A stretch of DNA of 14,627 nt from Tardiphaga sp. (GTDB lineage: Bacteria; Pseudomonadota; Alphaproteobacteria; Rhizobiales; Xanthobacteraceae). Positions 7,587-14,547 of this stretch are shown in pieces. Position numbers and translations under genes: made by a program. Every line of letters begins with the position of its first letter. The first letter of the stretch is position 1. The notes below the pieces were generated by a model, which did no database searches, had not been told where the DNA came from, and was given only the letters and a program-made list of their open reading frames with translations. The stretch is taken from NCBI GenBank assembly GCA_028290765.1, contig JAQGJF010000066.1, positions 1-14,627 on the forward strand, read 5' to 3'.

Positions 7587-7886
7587 TCACGTGCGCAGCA
7601 AGCGCAGCACGGCGGCGGTCGCAGCAATCAAGGCCAGAACAATAACGGCCGCCCGCCAAACAAGCTGCTGTCGTGCGGTGCGCTCGTCGTGGAACGCAAG
7701 CCAGTCCCGGACGAATCCCGCCGGAATGTCAAATATGACAGCGCGCCTGCCGGGATGATGCGTTTCGTGATCGGCGAACATCGTCCGCACGTTCGTCAGT
7801 CCCAATCGCTCAAGCTCGCAATTCCACTCCCATGCGTGCTTGCCGTTGGTCCATCGGTTTTCGAAGGGAAGCCTGTGCGATTTCAT
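7587..7886 (-). CDS. Small tail-anchored protein, unknown function
   Basis: I do not recognise this 99-residue protein. It has a hydrophilic N-terminal part with several His and Trp residues (ADHETHHPGRR at about 38-48, DWLAFHDERTARQQ at about 61-74). A single hydrophobic helix near the C-terminus (about 76-95) ends in LLRT. No signal peptide is seen, so it is probably inserted by its tail with the bulk in the cytoplasm. The start is well supported: AAGGAGG lies 6 bases before ATG 7886. It is divergent from the riboswitch-TAXI unit, and the 295-base gap between them holds that unit's promoter and riboswitch. No terminator is seen after it. Confidence 0.8.
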   Translation of the reverse strand: MKSHRLPFENRWTNGKHAWEWNCELERLGLTNVRTMFADHETHHPGRRAVIFDIPAGFVRDWLAFHDERTARQQLVWRAAVIVLALIAATAAVLRLLRT

Positions 7887-7939
7887 CGCGAACCTCCTTC
7901 AAATCTCCTTGTTCATTGGTTTATCCATTCTAGCACCAT

Positions 7940-7968
7940 TTGCCGAAAAATACCGAACCGATTAGTCT
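7940..7968 (+). promoter_or_regulatory. Possible promoter of the riboswitch-TAXI transcript
   Basis: TTGCCG (7940-7945) and TAGTCT (7963-7968) are separated by 17 bases and would start transcription just before the aptamer. The match to the sigma-70 consensus is modest; position is the main support. Confidence 0.35.
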
Positions 7969-7983
7969 CTACGCCGTTACCAG

Positions 7984-8036
7984 ACGGGGATGGAGTCTCC
8001 CGTAACCGCTCCGTCGCAGGGGTTAATGACTCCTAC
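7984..8036 (+). promoter_or_regulatory. Fluoride riboswitch aptamer (crcB motif)
   Basis: The segment has the conserved parts of the fluoride aptamer in order. First comes the GGGGATGGAGTCTCCC hairpin (7986-8001; stem 7984-7989 with 7998-8003). Then come TAACCGC (8003-8009), a short variable stem (CTCC 8009-8012 with GGGG 8019-8022), and TTAATGACTCCTACC (8023-8037). The loop bases GGAGTC (7992-7997) are exactly complementary to GACTCC (8028-8033), the defining pseudoknot. The match to the known B. cereus and Thermotoga aptamers, recalled from memory, is close at all these positions. Such RNAs bind fluoride with magnesium and normally turn on fluoride exporters (crcB/fluc, clcF) and a few metabolic genes. 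Here the next plus-strand gene is a TAXI-type binding protein about 145 bases downstream. Confidence 0.92.
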
Positions 8037-8075
8037 CGCGTTTTGGCGCGGTGGGACCGTGCCTCCACCGCACGG
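8031..8075 (+). promoter_or_regulatory. Riboswitch expression platform: competing hairpin plus second hairpin
   Basis: TCCTACCGCG (8031-8040) pairs with CGCGGTGGGA (8047-8056) in a 10-bp stem (one G-T pair, loop 8041-8046). This stem uses the aptamer's own pseudoknot strand, so hairpin and fluoride-bound aptamer exclude each other. A second 6-bp hairpin follows directly (8057-8062 with 8070-8075), then a short TTTT at 8086-8089. The layout suggests fluoride-dependent antitermination, but the poor T-run leaves room for Rho-dependent control. The remaining stretch 8090-8171 shows nothing else I can name. Confidence 0.7.
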
Positions 8076-8181
8076 GTGGATTCGCTTTTCATTGCCGTTC
8101 GTGGACGGCAAATCGCATTGCGCTTTGCTTAATAATTTTGCATTGATCGCGCATCGCTGGCTCAACGCGTGAGGACAGTCA

Positions 8182-9147
8182 ATGAAGATCATCGAGTTCG
8201 TTTGCGCAGGTCTGCTGCTGGCGAGCGGCGCGATGGCGCAGGATGGAGGACGGGTCATTCAAAAGACGAGCATTAGCCTGGGCACGGCAACGCCGGGCGG
8301 CGGGTTTCCATTATATGGCGGCGCCTTTGCCGAGGTCATGAACCAGGCCGATCCGACCCTTTCGATCGAGCCGCGCAACACCAAGGGCAGCAACGAGAAC
8401 ATTCCGCTGCTGGAACAGGGTCAGCTCGATCTCGCGCTGGTCGCCGGCGAGCCCGCCTACGAAGCCTTCATGGGCATTGGCGGCCGTCCCCGCACCAATC
8501 TGAAGATTCTCACCGCGATCTATTCCAATCCCGGCATGTTCGTGGTGCGCGCGGACAGTCCCTACAAGACCATCCGCGACCTGGTCGGCAAGCCGATCGC
8601 GTTCGGCGCGAAGGGCTCCGGCCTGCCAATCCTGTCGCGCTACGTGCTCGACGGGCTCGGCCTCGAGCAGGACAAGGATTTCGGCGCGATCTATCTCGAC
8701 CGCGCCGGTGACGGGCCGGCGATGCTGGAAGACGGCCGGGTCGCCGCACTGTGGGGCGCTGGCCTCGGCTGGCCGGGGTTTGCCGCCGTGGCCAGCAGTC
8801 CGGGCGGCGCGCGCTTCATCGCACCGGATGCCGGCGAGATCGCGCGCATCCAGGCCAAGCACAGCTTTCTCAAACCGATGACGGTGCCGGCCGGCAGTTA
8901 CCCGAACCAGAACGCGCCGATCAACTCGCTGGGGTCATGGAGTTACGTGCTGGTGCGCCCGACGCGCGAAGACGAGGTCGCCGATCGCTTGGCCGGGACA
9001 CGGCACCTAGCCGAAACAGCGCTTGGCAACAAGCTCGCCCAGGCCAAGGAAACCACCGCGGCCAACACGGTGGCGGCGGCGCCGAGCCTCGACCTGATCC
9101 ATCCTGGCGTGCTGCGCTATCTGCGCGAGATCGGGCTGGTGAAGTGA
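8182..9147 (+). CDS. TAXI-family TRAP transporter solute-binding protein
   Basis: A 321-residue periplasmic binding protein. A signal peptide (1-19, cleavage after GAMA) is followed by the TAXI opening ISLGTATPGGGFPLYGGAFAEVMN, then NTKGSNENIPLLEQGQLDLALV, LTAIYSNPGMFVV and VGKPIAFGAKGSGLPILSRYVLDGLG. All are typical of TRAP-associated extracytoplasmic proteins. The family normally delivers a solute such as an organic acid to a fused DctQM-type membrane permease. No such permease lies in the window, so this is an orphan whose partner is elsewhere or absent. The ligand cannot be read from sequence. ATG 8182 is preceded by GAGGA. The upstream fluoride riboswitch implies induction by fluoride, an unusual setting for this family. 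It converges on the ABC binding protein gene across a large inverted repeat. Confidence 0.93.
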   Translation: MKIIEFVCAGLLLASGAMAQDGGRVIQKTSISLGTATPGGGFPLYGGAFAEVMNQADPTLSIEPRNTKGSNENIPLLEQGQLDLALVAGEPAYEAFMGIGGRPRTNLKILTAIYSNPGMFVVRADSPYKTIRDLVGKPIAFGAKGSGLPILSRYVLDGLGLEQDKDFGAIYLDRAGDGPAMLEDGRVAALWGAGLGWPGFAAVASSPGGARFIAPDAGEIARIQAKHSFLKPMTVPAGSYPNQNAPINSLGSWSYVLVRPTREDEVADRLAGTRHLAETALGNKLAQAKETTAANTVAAAPSLDLIHPGVLRYLREIGLVK

Positions 9148-9151
9148 GGCG

Positions 9152-9243
9152 GCGAATAGGGAGTAGCGAATAGCGAGTAGAGGGCTGAAGCCTTGCTATT
9201 CGCTACTCACTACTCCCTATTCGCTTCTTCACGCGCTATTCGC
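9152..9243. repeat. Inverted repeat built from a tandem heptamer, between convergent genes
   Basis: Arms 9152-9180 and 9196-9224 are 29 bases each and complementary at 26 positions, with a 15-base loop. Each arm is itself a tandem of a degenerate 7-base unit (GCGAATA, GGGAGTA, GCGAATA, GCGAGTA). One more inverted copy lies at 9233-9243. It begins 4 bases past the TAXI stop and ends 5 bases before the ABC gene's stop, so it probably ends or insulates both transcripts. It resembles dispersed intergenic repeats I associate with Bradyrhizobium relatives. Confidence 0.85.
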
Positions 9244-9247
9244 GACT

Positions 9248-10456
9248 TTACTTCTTCACCATCGGACACGCCGGATCCATCGGCCCGAACGCCTCTTCGC
9301 CCGGAATCTTCGCGAGAATCTTGTAGTAGTCCCACGGATACTTGGATTCTTCCGGGGTCTTGACCTGCACCAGCATCAAATCGTGCACCATCAGATTGTC
9401 CTCGCGCAGTTTGCCGTTGCGGGCGAAGAAATCCTCGATCGGCTTTTCGCGCATTTTGGCCGCCACCTTCAGCGGCTCGTCGGTGCCGGCTTCCTTGATG
9501 GCGGTGAGATAGGACATCACCGAGGAATAGACGCCGGCCTGCCACATCGAGGGCATCTGGTTCATCTTGGCGAAATAGCGCTTCGACCATTCGCGGGTCT
9601 TGTCGTCCATGTCCCAGTAGAACGACGTCGTCAGCAGCAGGCCTTGCGCGGCCGCGAGCCCCAGCGAGTGAACGTCGGTGATCAGCACCAGCAGGCCGGC
9701 CATCTGCTGACCGCCCTTGAAGATGCCGAATTCGCCGCCTGTCTTGATCTCGTTGACATTGTTCGGCGGTCCGCCGGCGATACCGATGATTTTGGCTTTC
9801 GAGGCCTGCGCCTGCAGCACGAATGACGACAGATCGGGCGTGCCGTAGGGAGGCCGCACCGATCCGACCACCTTGCCGCCGTTCTTGACGATCACGGCGG
9901 AGGCGTCCCGTTCCAGCGAGTGTCCGAACGCGTAATCGTCGGTGATGAAGAACCAGCTGTCGCCGCCGCGCTTGACCACTTCCTGCGCGGTGCCGACCGC
10001 CAGCGCGTGGGTGTCGAACACCCACTGCATGGTATAGGGCGTGCAGAACTTGCCGTGGAAATCCGCCGTGCCGGTGGAATGGGCGATGAACATCTTCTTC
10101 TTGTCGTTGGCGATGTTCTGTACCGCCAGCCCGACCGCCGAGATCGGCACGTCGACGATCAGATCGACCTGCTCGATGTCGTACCAGCGCCGCGCGATGC
10201 CGGCGCCGATATCCGGTTTGAGCTGGTGATCGCCGACCACCACGGTGATCGGCTTGCCCAGCACCTTGCCGCCGAAATCCTCGACCGCCATCTGCGCCGC
10301 GGTGACCGAGCCCTTGCCGGTCGGGCTGGACGCCGGCCCGTTCATGTCGGTGAGAACGCCGATCTTGACCACGTCGTCGGACACCTGCGCCTGTGCCAGC
10401 GATGGCGACAGCAGCGCGGCGAGCAAGCCGGTCGCGGCGATTTTTCCAAGATGCAT
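9248..10456 (-). CDS. Branched-chain-amino-acid-type ABC transporter substrate-binding protein
   Basis: A 402-residue type I periplasmic binding protein of the LivJ/Peripla_BP_6 group. A signal peptide (1-23, cleavage after AQA) is followed by the usual opening VVKIGVLTDMNGPAS (29-43), then VEDFGGKVLGKPITVVVGDHQ and RRWYDIEQVDLIVDVPISAV. The hinge region TDDYAFGHSLERD and the end of the second lobe, FFARNGKLREDNLMVHDL, also fit. Proteins of this group bind amino acids, aromatic acids, amides and other small organics; the ligand is not predictable here. No permease or ATPase genes are adjacent, so it is an orphan in this window. ATG 10456 is preceded by GGGAGG 8 bases upstream. Its promoter must lie in 10457-10686, shared with the divergent moeA-like gene and largely filled by a palindromic element. 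Confidence 0.95.
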   Translation of the reverse strand: MHLGKIAATGLLAALLSPSLAQAQVSDDVVKIGVLTDMNGPASSPTGKGSVTAAQMAVEDFGGKVLGKPITVVVGDHQLKPDIGAGIARRWYDIEQVDLIVDVPISAVGLAVQNIANDKKKMFIAHSTGTADFHGKFCTPYTMQWVFDTHALAVGTAQEVVKRGGDSWFFITDDYAFGHSLERDASAVIVKNGGKVVGSVRPPYGTPDLSSFVLQAQASKAKIIGIAGGPPNNVNEIKTGGEFGIFKGGQQMAGLLVLITDVHSLGLAAAQGLLLTTSFYWDMDDKTREWSKRYFAKMNQMPSMWQAGVYSSVMSYLTAIKEAGTDEPLKVAAKMREKPIEDFFARNGKLREDNLMVHDLMLVQVKTPEESKYPWDYYKILAKIPGEEAFGPMDPACPMVKK

Positions 10457-10527
10457 TATGTATCCCTCCCAGCGGCGCGTTGGCCGTATTGTTTGATTGG
10501 TCCGAAGCTTAGCCTACGCATTTCAAC

Positions 10528-10649
10528 GAGTCATCCCGGCGACCGCCGGGATCCAGACGCCGTGTCGTCGCAGTTTTGCACGGAGGGAGTGGCCTCCTCA
10601 TAACCAGGTAGGCCAGGGGTTCTGGGTCCCGGCTTTCGCCGGGACGACG
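10528..10649. repeat. REP-doublet-like palindromic element
   Basis: Two related hairpin units face each other. The left one is at 10528-10556 with a perfect stem TCCCGGCG / CGCCGGGA (10534-10551). The right one is at 10622-10649 with stem GTCCCGGC / GCCGGGAC (10626-10645). The left unit and the reverse complement of the right unit share the order CGTC-CCCGGCG-CCGGGA-CCAG. This is the layout of paired inverted REPs. It fills over half of the 230-base divergent gap between the ABC binding protein gene and the moeA-like gene. The rest of the gap shows no promoter I can fix. Confidence 0.8.
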
Positions 10650-10686
10650 CCCAGTTTTTTGCAGCGGTTGCCAAACAGCCTGACCC

Positions 10687-11832
10687 ATGGTCCACCATTC
10701 TCCGATGACCACCACGCAACGACTGCCGTCTTCGCTCACGCCGCTCGATGCCGCGCTGGCGATGCTGCTCGATGGACTTTCGCCCGTCGCCCCGCGCGAA
10801 CTGCCGCTCGACGAGGCGCTGGGCTGCGTTGCCGCGGAGATGCCCGCGTTGAAGGCGCTCCCGGCCCGTAACATCGCCGCCGCCGACGGCTGGGCGTTCC
10901 GGGCCCGCGATCTGGTCGGCGCCTCGTCCTATTCACCGTTGCCGCTGGCGCAGCCGCCGGTCTGGGTCGAGGCCGGCGATGCCATGCCTGGCGGTTGCGA
11001 CTGCGTGGTCGATGCCGATCTGGTCGAAGCGGCGGGACCGATCGTTCACGTGGTGGCGGAAGCGTTTCCGGGACAGGGCGTCCGTCGCGCCGGCGAGGAT
11101 GTTGCGGAAGGTAACCGCGTCATCGCAGCCGGGACGCCCGTTCGGGCGACCGATCTGCTGGTCGCTCGCGTTGCAGGATCGAAGGCGTTTGCGGTGCGCC
11201 GTCCGCGCCTGCGTCTGGTCGGCGTGCCGACGACGGCTGGAACAAATGCGACCGCTCAACTCATCGCTGAGTTGGCGAAAGCCGCCGGCGCCGCGGTCAT
11301 GCGCGCCGAAACGACGGGCAGGGATACCGCTTCGATCGCGACGGCGTTGGATGCAAGCGCCTGCGATGTCCTGATCATCGTAGGCGGCACCGGTGTTGGC
11401 CGCAGCGATGCGACGGTCGAGGCGCTCGCTGCCCGTGGCAAGGTTCTGGCGCATGGCGTCGCGCTGCGACCGGGCCCGACCGCCGCGATCGGCACGATCG
11501 CCGGCATTCCCGTCATCGCCTTGCCCGGCGCCCCCGACCAGGCGCTGGCGGTGTGGTGGACGCTGGCGCTGCCGTTGCTGGACCGGTTGTCGGCCCGGCA
11601 ACCGCGATCGATGTTGAGGTTACCGCTGGCGCGCAAGATCGCTTCCGGCGTCGGTGTCGCCGAAATCGTGCTGCTCGAGCAAGTCGAAAATAGCTGGGTG
11701 CCGCTGGCATCCGGCGAGCTGTCGCTCGATGCCATCGCCCGCGCCGATGCATGGTTGGCGGTTCCGGCCGGCAGCGAGGGATTTGCGGCGGGCACGCCGG
11801 TCGATGCCTATATGATGCAGGATCGATCGTGA
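10687..11832 (+). CDS. Diverged MoeA-like molybdopterin-binding protein
   Basis: A 381-residue cytoplasmic protein of the MoeA family, which inserts molybdate into adenylylated molybdopterin. Retained motifs include AADGWAFRARD (65-75), GDAMPGGCDCVV (97-108), RRAGEDV (133-139), GGTGVGRSD (233-241) and HGVALRPGPTAAIG (256-269) with LPGAPDQAL (279-287). The usual TGDEL and DSNG motifs at the start of the MPT-binding domain are missing; the matching place reads VGVPTTAGTNATAQ (178-191). It may therefore be a non-catalytic or altered paralogue working with the MoeA encoded directly downstream, whose start it overlaps by 4 bases. ATG 10687 is used, but an in-frame ATG at 10705 is equally possible; neither has a clear ribosome site. 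Confidence 0.9.
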   Translation: MVHHSPMTTTQRLPSSLTPLDAALAMLLDGLSPVAPRELPLDEALGCVAAEMPALKALPARNIAAADGWAFRARDLVGASSYSPLPLAQPPVWVEAGDAMPGGCDCVVDADLVEAAGPIVHVVAEAFPGQGVRRAGEDVAEGNRVIAAGTPVRATDLLVARVAGSKAFAVRRPRLRLVGVPTTAGTNATAQLIAELAKAAGAAVMRAETTGRDTASIATALDASACDVLIIVGGTGVGRSDATVEALAARGKVLAHGVALRPGPTAAIGTIAGIPVIALPGAPDQALAVWWTLALPLLDRLSARQPRSMLRLPLARKIASGVGVAEIVLLEQVENSWVPLASGELSLDAIARADAWLAVPAGSEGFAAGTPVDAYMMQDRS

Positions 11833-13835
11833 GCGGTGCCGACATGCCGAATTCGCCGACCTCTAAAAATAGCGGTACCGTCGAGCAGGAGCAGTTCCTG
11901 ACCATCCTCTCCCGCGAGGATGCGCTGGCGCGATTCGAGGCCGCGTTGTTTCCCCGCGCCGCCTTGAGCGAGACCCGATTGCTGGGCGATGCGCTCGGCC
12001 ACGCACTGGCGCAGGACGTCGTGGCGCCGATCGATGTGCCACCGTTCGACCGTTCCAATGTCGATGGCTTTGCGGTGCGTTCCGCGGATATCGCCGCCGC
12101 AAGCGAGGCGGCGCCGGTTCGGATGCGGCTCAACGACGAGATCATCACCTGCGGCACCGCGCCGACGCGGCCGGTGCTGACAGGAACCGCGACGTCGATT
12201 GCGACAGGCGGCCCGGTGCCGCGCGGCGCCGATGCCATTGTCATGGTCGAACATACCGAACCCGTTTCCGCCAATACCATCTCGATTCGCCGCGCCGCAT
12301 CTCCCGGACAGTTCGTCTCCTATGCCGGCTCCGATATCGCACGCAGCGAGGCGTTATTACGCGCCGGCACCGTGATCGGCTCGCGCGAGATCGGCATGCT
12401 CGCCGCCTGCGGTATCGCCGAGGTGCCGGTGGCGCGCCGGCCGCGCGTCGCGGTGATCTCCACCGGTGACGAGTTGGTGCAGCCCGGGTTGCCGCTACGG
12501 CCCGCCGCGATCTACGACAGCAACGGCGCCATCGTCACCGCGGCGGTGAACGAGAATGGCGGCGATGCGGTCTTTCTCGGCGCCGTTGTCGACGACGAAC
12601 AAGCGCTCGAAACAGTGATGCGCCAGGCGCTCGAAAGCTCCGACATGCTGGTGCTGTCGGGCGGCACCTCGAAAGGTGCCGGCGACGTTTCCCATCGCAT
12701 CATCGGCCGGCTCGGTGGGCCGGGCATCATCGCGCACGGCGTGGCGCTGAAGCCGGGCAAGCCGTTATGCCTGGCGGTTTGCGACGGCAAGCCGGTGGTG
12801 ATCCTGCCGGGCTTTCCGACCTCGGCGATGTTCACCTTTCACGACATGATCGTACCGGTGCTGCGCCGCATGGCCGGGCTGCGGCCGCGCGCCGACGCGA
12901 AAGTCACGGCAAAGGTCCCGGTACGGATCGCCTCTGAACTCGGTCGCACCGAATTCGTCATGGTGTCGCTGGTCGAGGGTTCGGAAGGCCTGATCGCCTA
13001 TCCCACCGGCAAGGGCTCCGGCGCCATCACCTCGTTCGCGCAAGCCGACGGCTTTCTCAAGATCGATGCGCTGGCGGATCAGATGCCCTCGGGGACAGAA
13101 GCCGAGGTGACGCTGTTCACGCCGCATGTGCGGGTGCCTGATCTCGTCATCGTCGGCAGCCATTGCACCGGCCTCGATCTGGTCACGGCGCCGTTGTCGC
13201 GGGCGGGGCTTTCCGTGCGCTCGATTGCGGTCGGCAGCCTCGGAGGCCTCGCGGCCGCCAAGCGCGGCGAATGCGATCTGGCGCCGATCCACCTGTTCGA
13301 CGAGAGGACCGAAAGCTACAACATATCGTATCTCAGCGAAGGCCTCGAACTGGTGCCGGGCTGGCGCCGCATGCAAGGCATCGTATTTCGCGCCGATGAC
13401 AAGCGCTTTGACGGCCTCGATGCGCAGGGCGCGGTGCGTGCGGCACTGGCCGATCCCGCCTGCATCATGGTCAATCGCAACCAGGGCGCCGGCACCCGCA
13501 TCCTGATCGATCGCCTGCTGGGCTCAGCGCGTCCCGACGGCTACTGGAACCAGCCGCGCTCGCACAACGCGGTCGCAGCCGCGGTGGCCCAAGGCCGCGC
13601 CGACTGGGGCATGACCATCGCGCCGGTCGCGCATGCGGCGGGCTTAGGATTCATTCCGCTGGCGGAAGAACATTATGATTTCGCACTGGTGAGCGCGCGC
13701 AAGGATCGCCCGGCGGTGCAGGCGTTTTTGCAGTCGCTGGCGTCGGAAGCGAGCCGCGATGCGCTGACCGCGGCGGGTTTTCGGGTGCTTCCTTCTCCCT
13801 CCCCCCTTGCGGGGGAGGGTCGGGGTGGGGGGTAG
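11829..13835 (+). CDS. moeA: MoeA molybdopterin molybdotransferase fused to a PBP-like domain
   Basis: A 668-residue fusion. Residues about 23-430 are a complete MoeA with the expected motifs: NVDGFAVRS (77-85), GGPVPRGADAIVMVEHT (127-143), AGSDI (166-170), STGDELV (211-217), DSNGA (230-234), SGGTSKGAGD (277-286), HGVALKPGKPL (303-313) and LPGFPTSA (326-333). Residues about 436-652 are a periplasmic-binding-protein-like domain without a signal peptide (VGSHCTGLDL, NRNQGAGTRILIDRLL), a known partner of MoeA in many bacteria that may sense molybdate or a cofactor. GTG 11829 overlaps the upstream stop as GTGA and has AGGA 6 bases before it; ATG 11844 is an alternative. The last 12 or so residues (PSPSPLAGEGRGGG) are encoded by a palindromic repeat and are probably not ancestral. 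Confidence 0.94.
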   Translation: MSGADMPNSPTSKNSGTVEQEQFLTILSREDALARFEAALFPRAALSETRLLGDALGHALAQDVVAPIDVPPFDRSNVDGFAVRSADIAAASEAAPVRMRLNDEIITCGTAPTRPVLTGTATSIATGGPVPRGADAIVMVEHTEPVSANTISIRRAASPGQFVSYAGSDIARSEALLRAGTVIGSREIGMLAACGIAEVPVARRPRVAVISTGDELVQPGLPLRPAAIYDSNGAIVTAAVNENGGDAVFLGAVVDDEQALETVMRQALESSDMLVLSGGTSKGAGDVSHRIIGRLGGPGIIAHGVALKPGKPLCLAVCDGKPVVILPGFPTSAMFTFHDMIVPVLRRMAGLRPRADAKVTAKVPVRIASELGRTEFVMVSLVEGSEGLIAYPTGKGSGAITSFAQADGFLKIDALADQMPSGTEAEVTLFTPHVRVPDLVIVGSHCTGLDLVTAPLSRAGLSVRSIAVGSLGGLAAAKRGECDLAPIHLFDERTESYNISYLSEGLELVPGWRRMQGIVFRADDKRFDGLDAQGAVRAALADPACIMVNRNQGAGTRILIDRLLGSARPDGYWNQPRSHNAVAAAVAQGRADWGMTIAPVAHAAGLGFIPLAEEHYDFALVSARKDRPAVQAFLQSLASEASRDALTAAGFRVLPSPSPLAGEGRGGG

Positions 13836-13917
13836 CCGCGAGTCCGTACGCGTGGACCCCCACCCCCGCCCCGGATTCGAGCTCCGCTCGAATCTACCCC
13901 GCAAGGGAGGAGGGGAG
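13797..13917. repeat. GC-rich palindromic element overlapping the end of moeA
   Basis: Several stems are nested here: CCCTCCCCC / GGGGGAGGG (13797-13805 with 13811-13819), GGGGTGGGGG / CCCCCACCCC (13822-13831 with 13857-13866), and ATTCGAGC / GCTCGAAT (13875-13882 with 13886-13893). The CCTTGCGGGG core on the left recurs inverted on the right (CCCCGCAAGG, near 13897-13906), so the element is a paired inverted repeat. It fills the whole gap between convergent moeA and mobA and covers the last codons of moeA. Confidence 0.85.
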
Positions 13918-14547
13918 TCAGCCCCCGTCCAATTCCGCCAGCCGTTCCGCCTCCGCGATATCATCCATCGTGTTCGCATTGAAAAACGGATCGAGCGGCG
14001 TGGTCGGCCACGTCACCGTTGCAAGCCTGTAGCGGGCGGTCCAGCGGTCGATCTTACGGATGTCCTCCACCACCAGCGCGTGACGAAGTTCCTCGCGCAA
14101 GGCAACACTCCACAGCCCGATCACCGGATGCGACTGTCCATCCGACGCCGCGACCGCGAGCTGCGCGTTTTGGTCGGCGCGAGCCTGATGCAGGCGCGCG
14201 ACGAGGTCGCGGGGCAAGAAGGGGCAGTCGGCGGCGGCGCTCAAAATCCATTCGACGTCGGGCCGGTTGGCCGCGGTCCAGTCGAGCGCGGCCAGAATGC
14301 CGGCGAGCGGTCCGGGAAAATCCGCGACGCTGTCGGCAATCACCGGCAGGCCGAATGCCGCGAAGCGCGCCGGATCGCCATTGGCATTGAGAATGAGGCG
14401 ATCGCATTGTGGCATCAGGCGCGCGATCACGCGTTCCAGGATGGTGCGGCCGCCGATCCGGCGCATCGGCTTGTCGCCGCCGCCCATCCGGCGCGCCAGA
14501 CCGCCGGCGAGCAGCACACCGGGCGTTGCCGGAGTTTTATTCGTCAC
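13918..14547 (-). CDS. mobA: Molybdenum cofactor guanylyltransferase MobA
   Basis: From GTG 14547 the protein has 209 residues, normal for MobA, which joins GMP from GTP to molybdenum cofactor to make the MGD form used by DMSO-reductase-type enzymes. The GTP-binding loop is [19 protein letters not shown] (about 9-27). Further family marks are [18 protein letters not shown] (the metal-binding Asp motif), SHPVIGLW and the end [15 protein letters not shown]. It acts in the cytoplasm with the moeA genes, which converge on it. GTG 14547 is chosen because the next in-frame start (TTG 14598) adds a stretch unlike MobA and a longer overlap. The gene overlaps the 3' end of an upstream gene by 11 bases, so the two are probably cotranscribed. 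The ribosome site is weak (GGGCGG region). Confidence 0.95.
   Translation of the reverse strand: MTNKTPATPGVLLAGGLARRMGGGDKPMRRIGGRTILERVIARLMPQCDRLILNANGDPARFAAFGLPVIADSVADFPGPLAGILAALDWTAANRPDVEWILSAAADCPFLPRDLVARLHQARADQNAQLAVAASDGQSHPVIGLWSVALREELRHALVVEDIRKIDRWTARYRLATVTWPTTPLDPFFNANTMDDIAEAERLAELDGG

Noticed and set aside
7581..7590. Perfect palindrome GTGACGTCAC
   Set aside because: It overlaps the stop codon of the 99-residue gene, has no second copy and is not in a promoter position; probably chance.
7990..8172. 60-codon open frame on the plus strand over the riboswitch
   Set aside because: It starts inside the aptamer hairpin, and the sequence is explained base by base as structured RNA. 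It has no ribosome site.
9210..10025. 271-codon open frame on the minus strand
   Set aside because: It is a frame-shifted shadow of the ABC binding protein, whose own frame has a signal peptide and family motifs.
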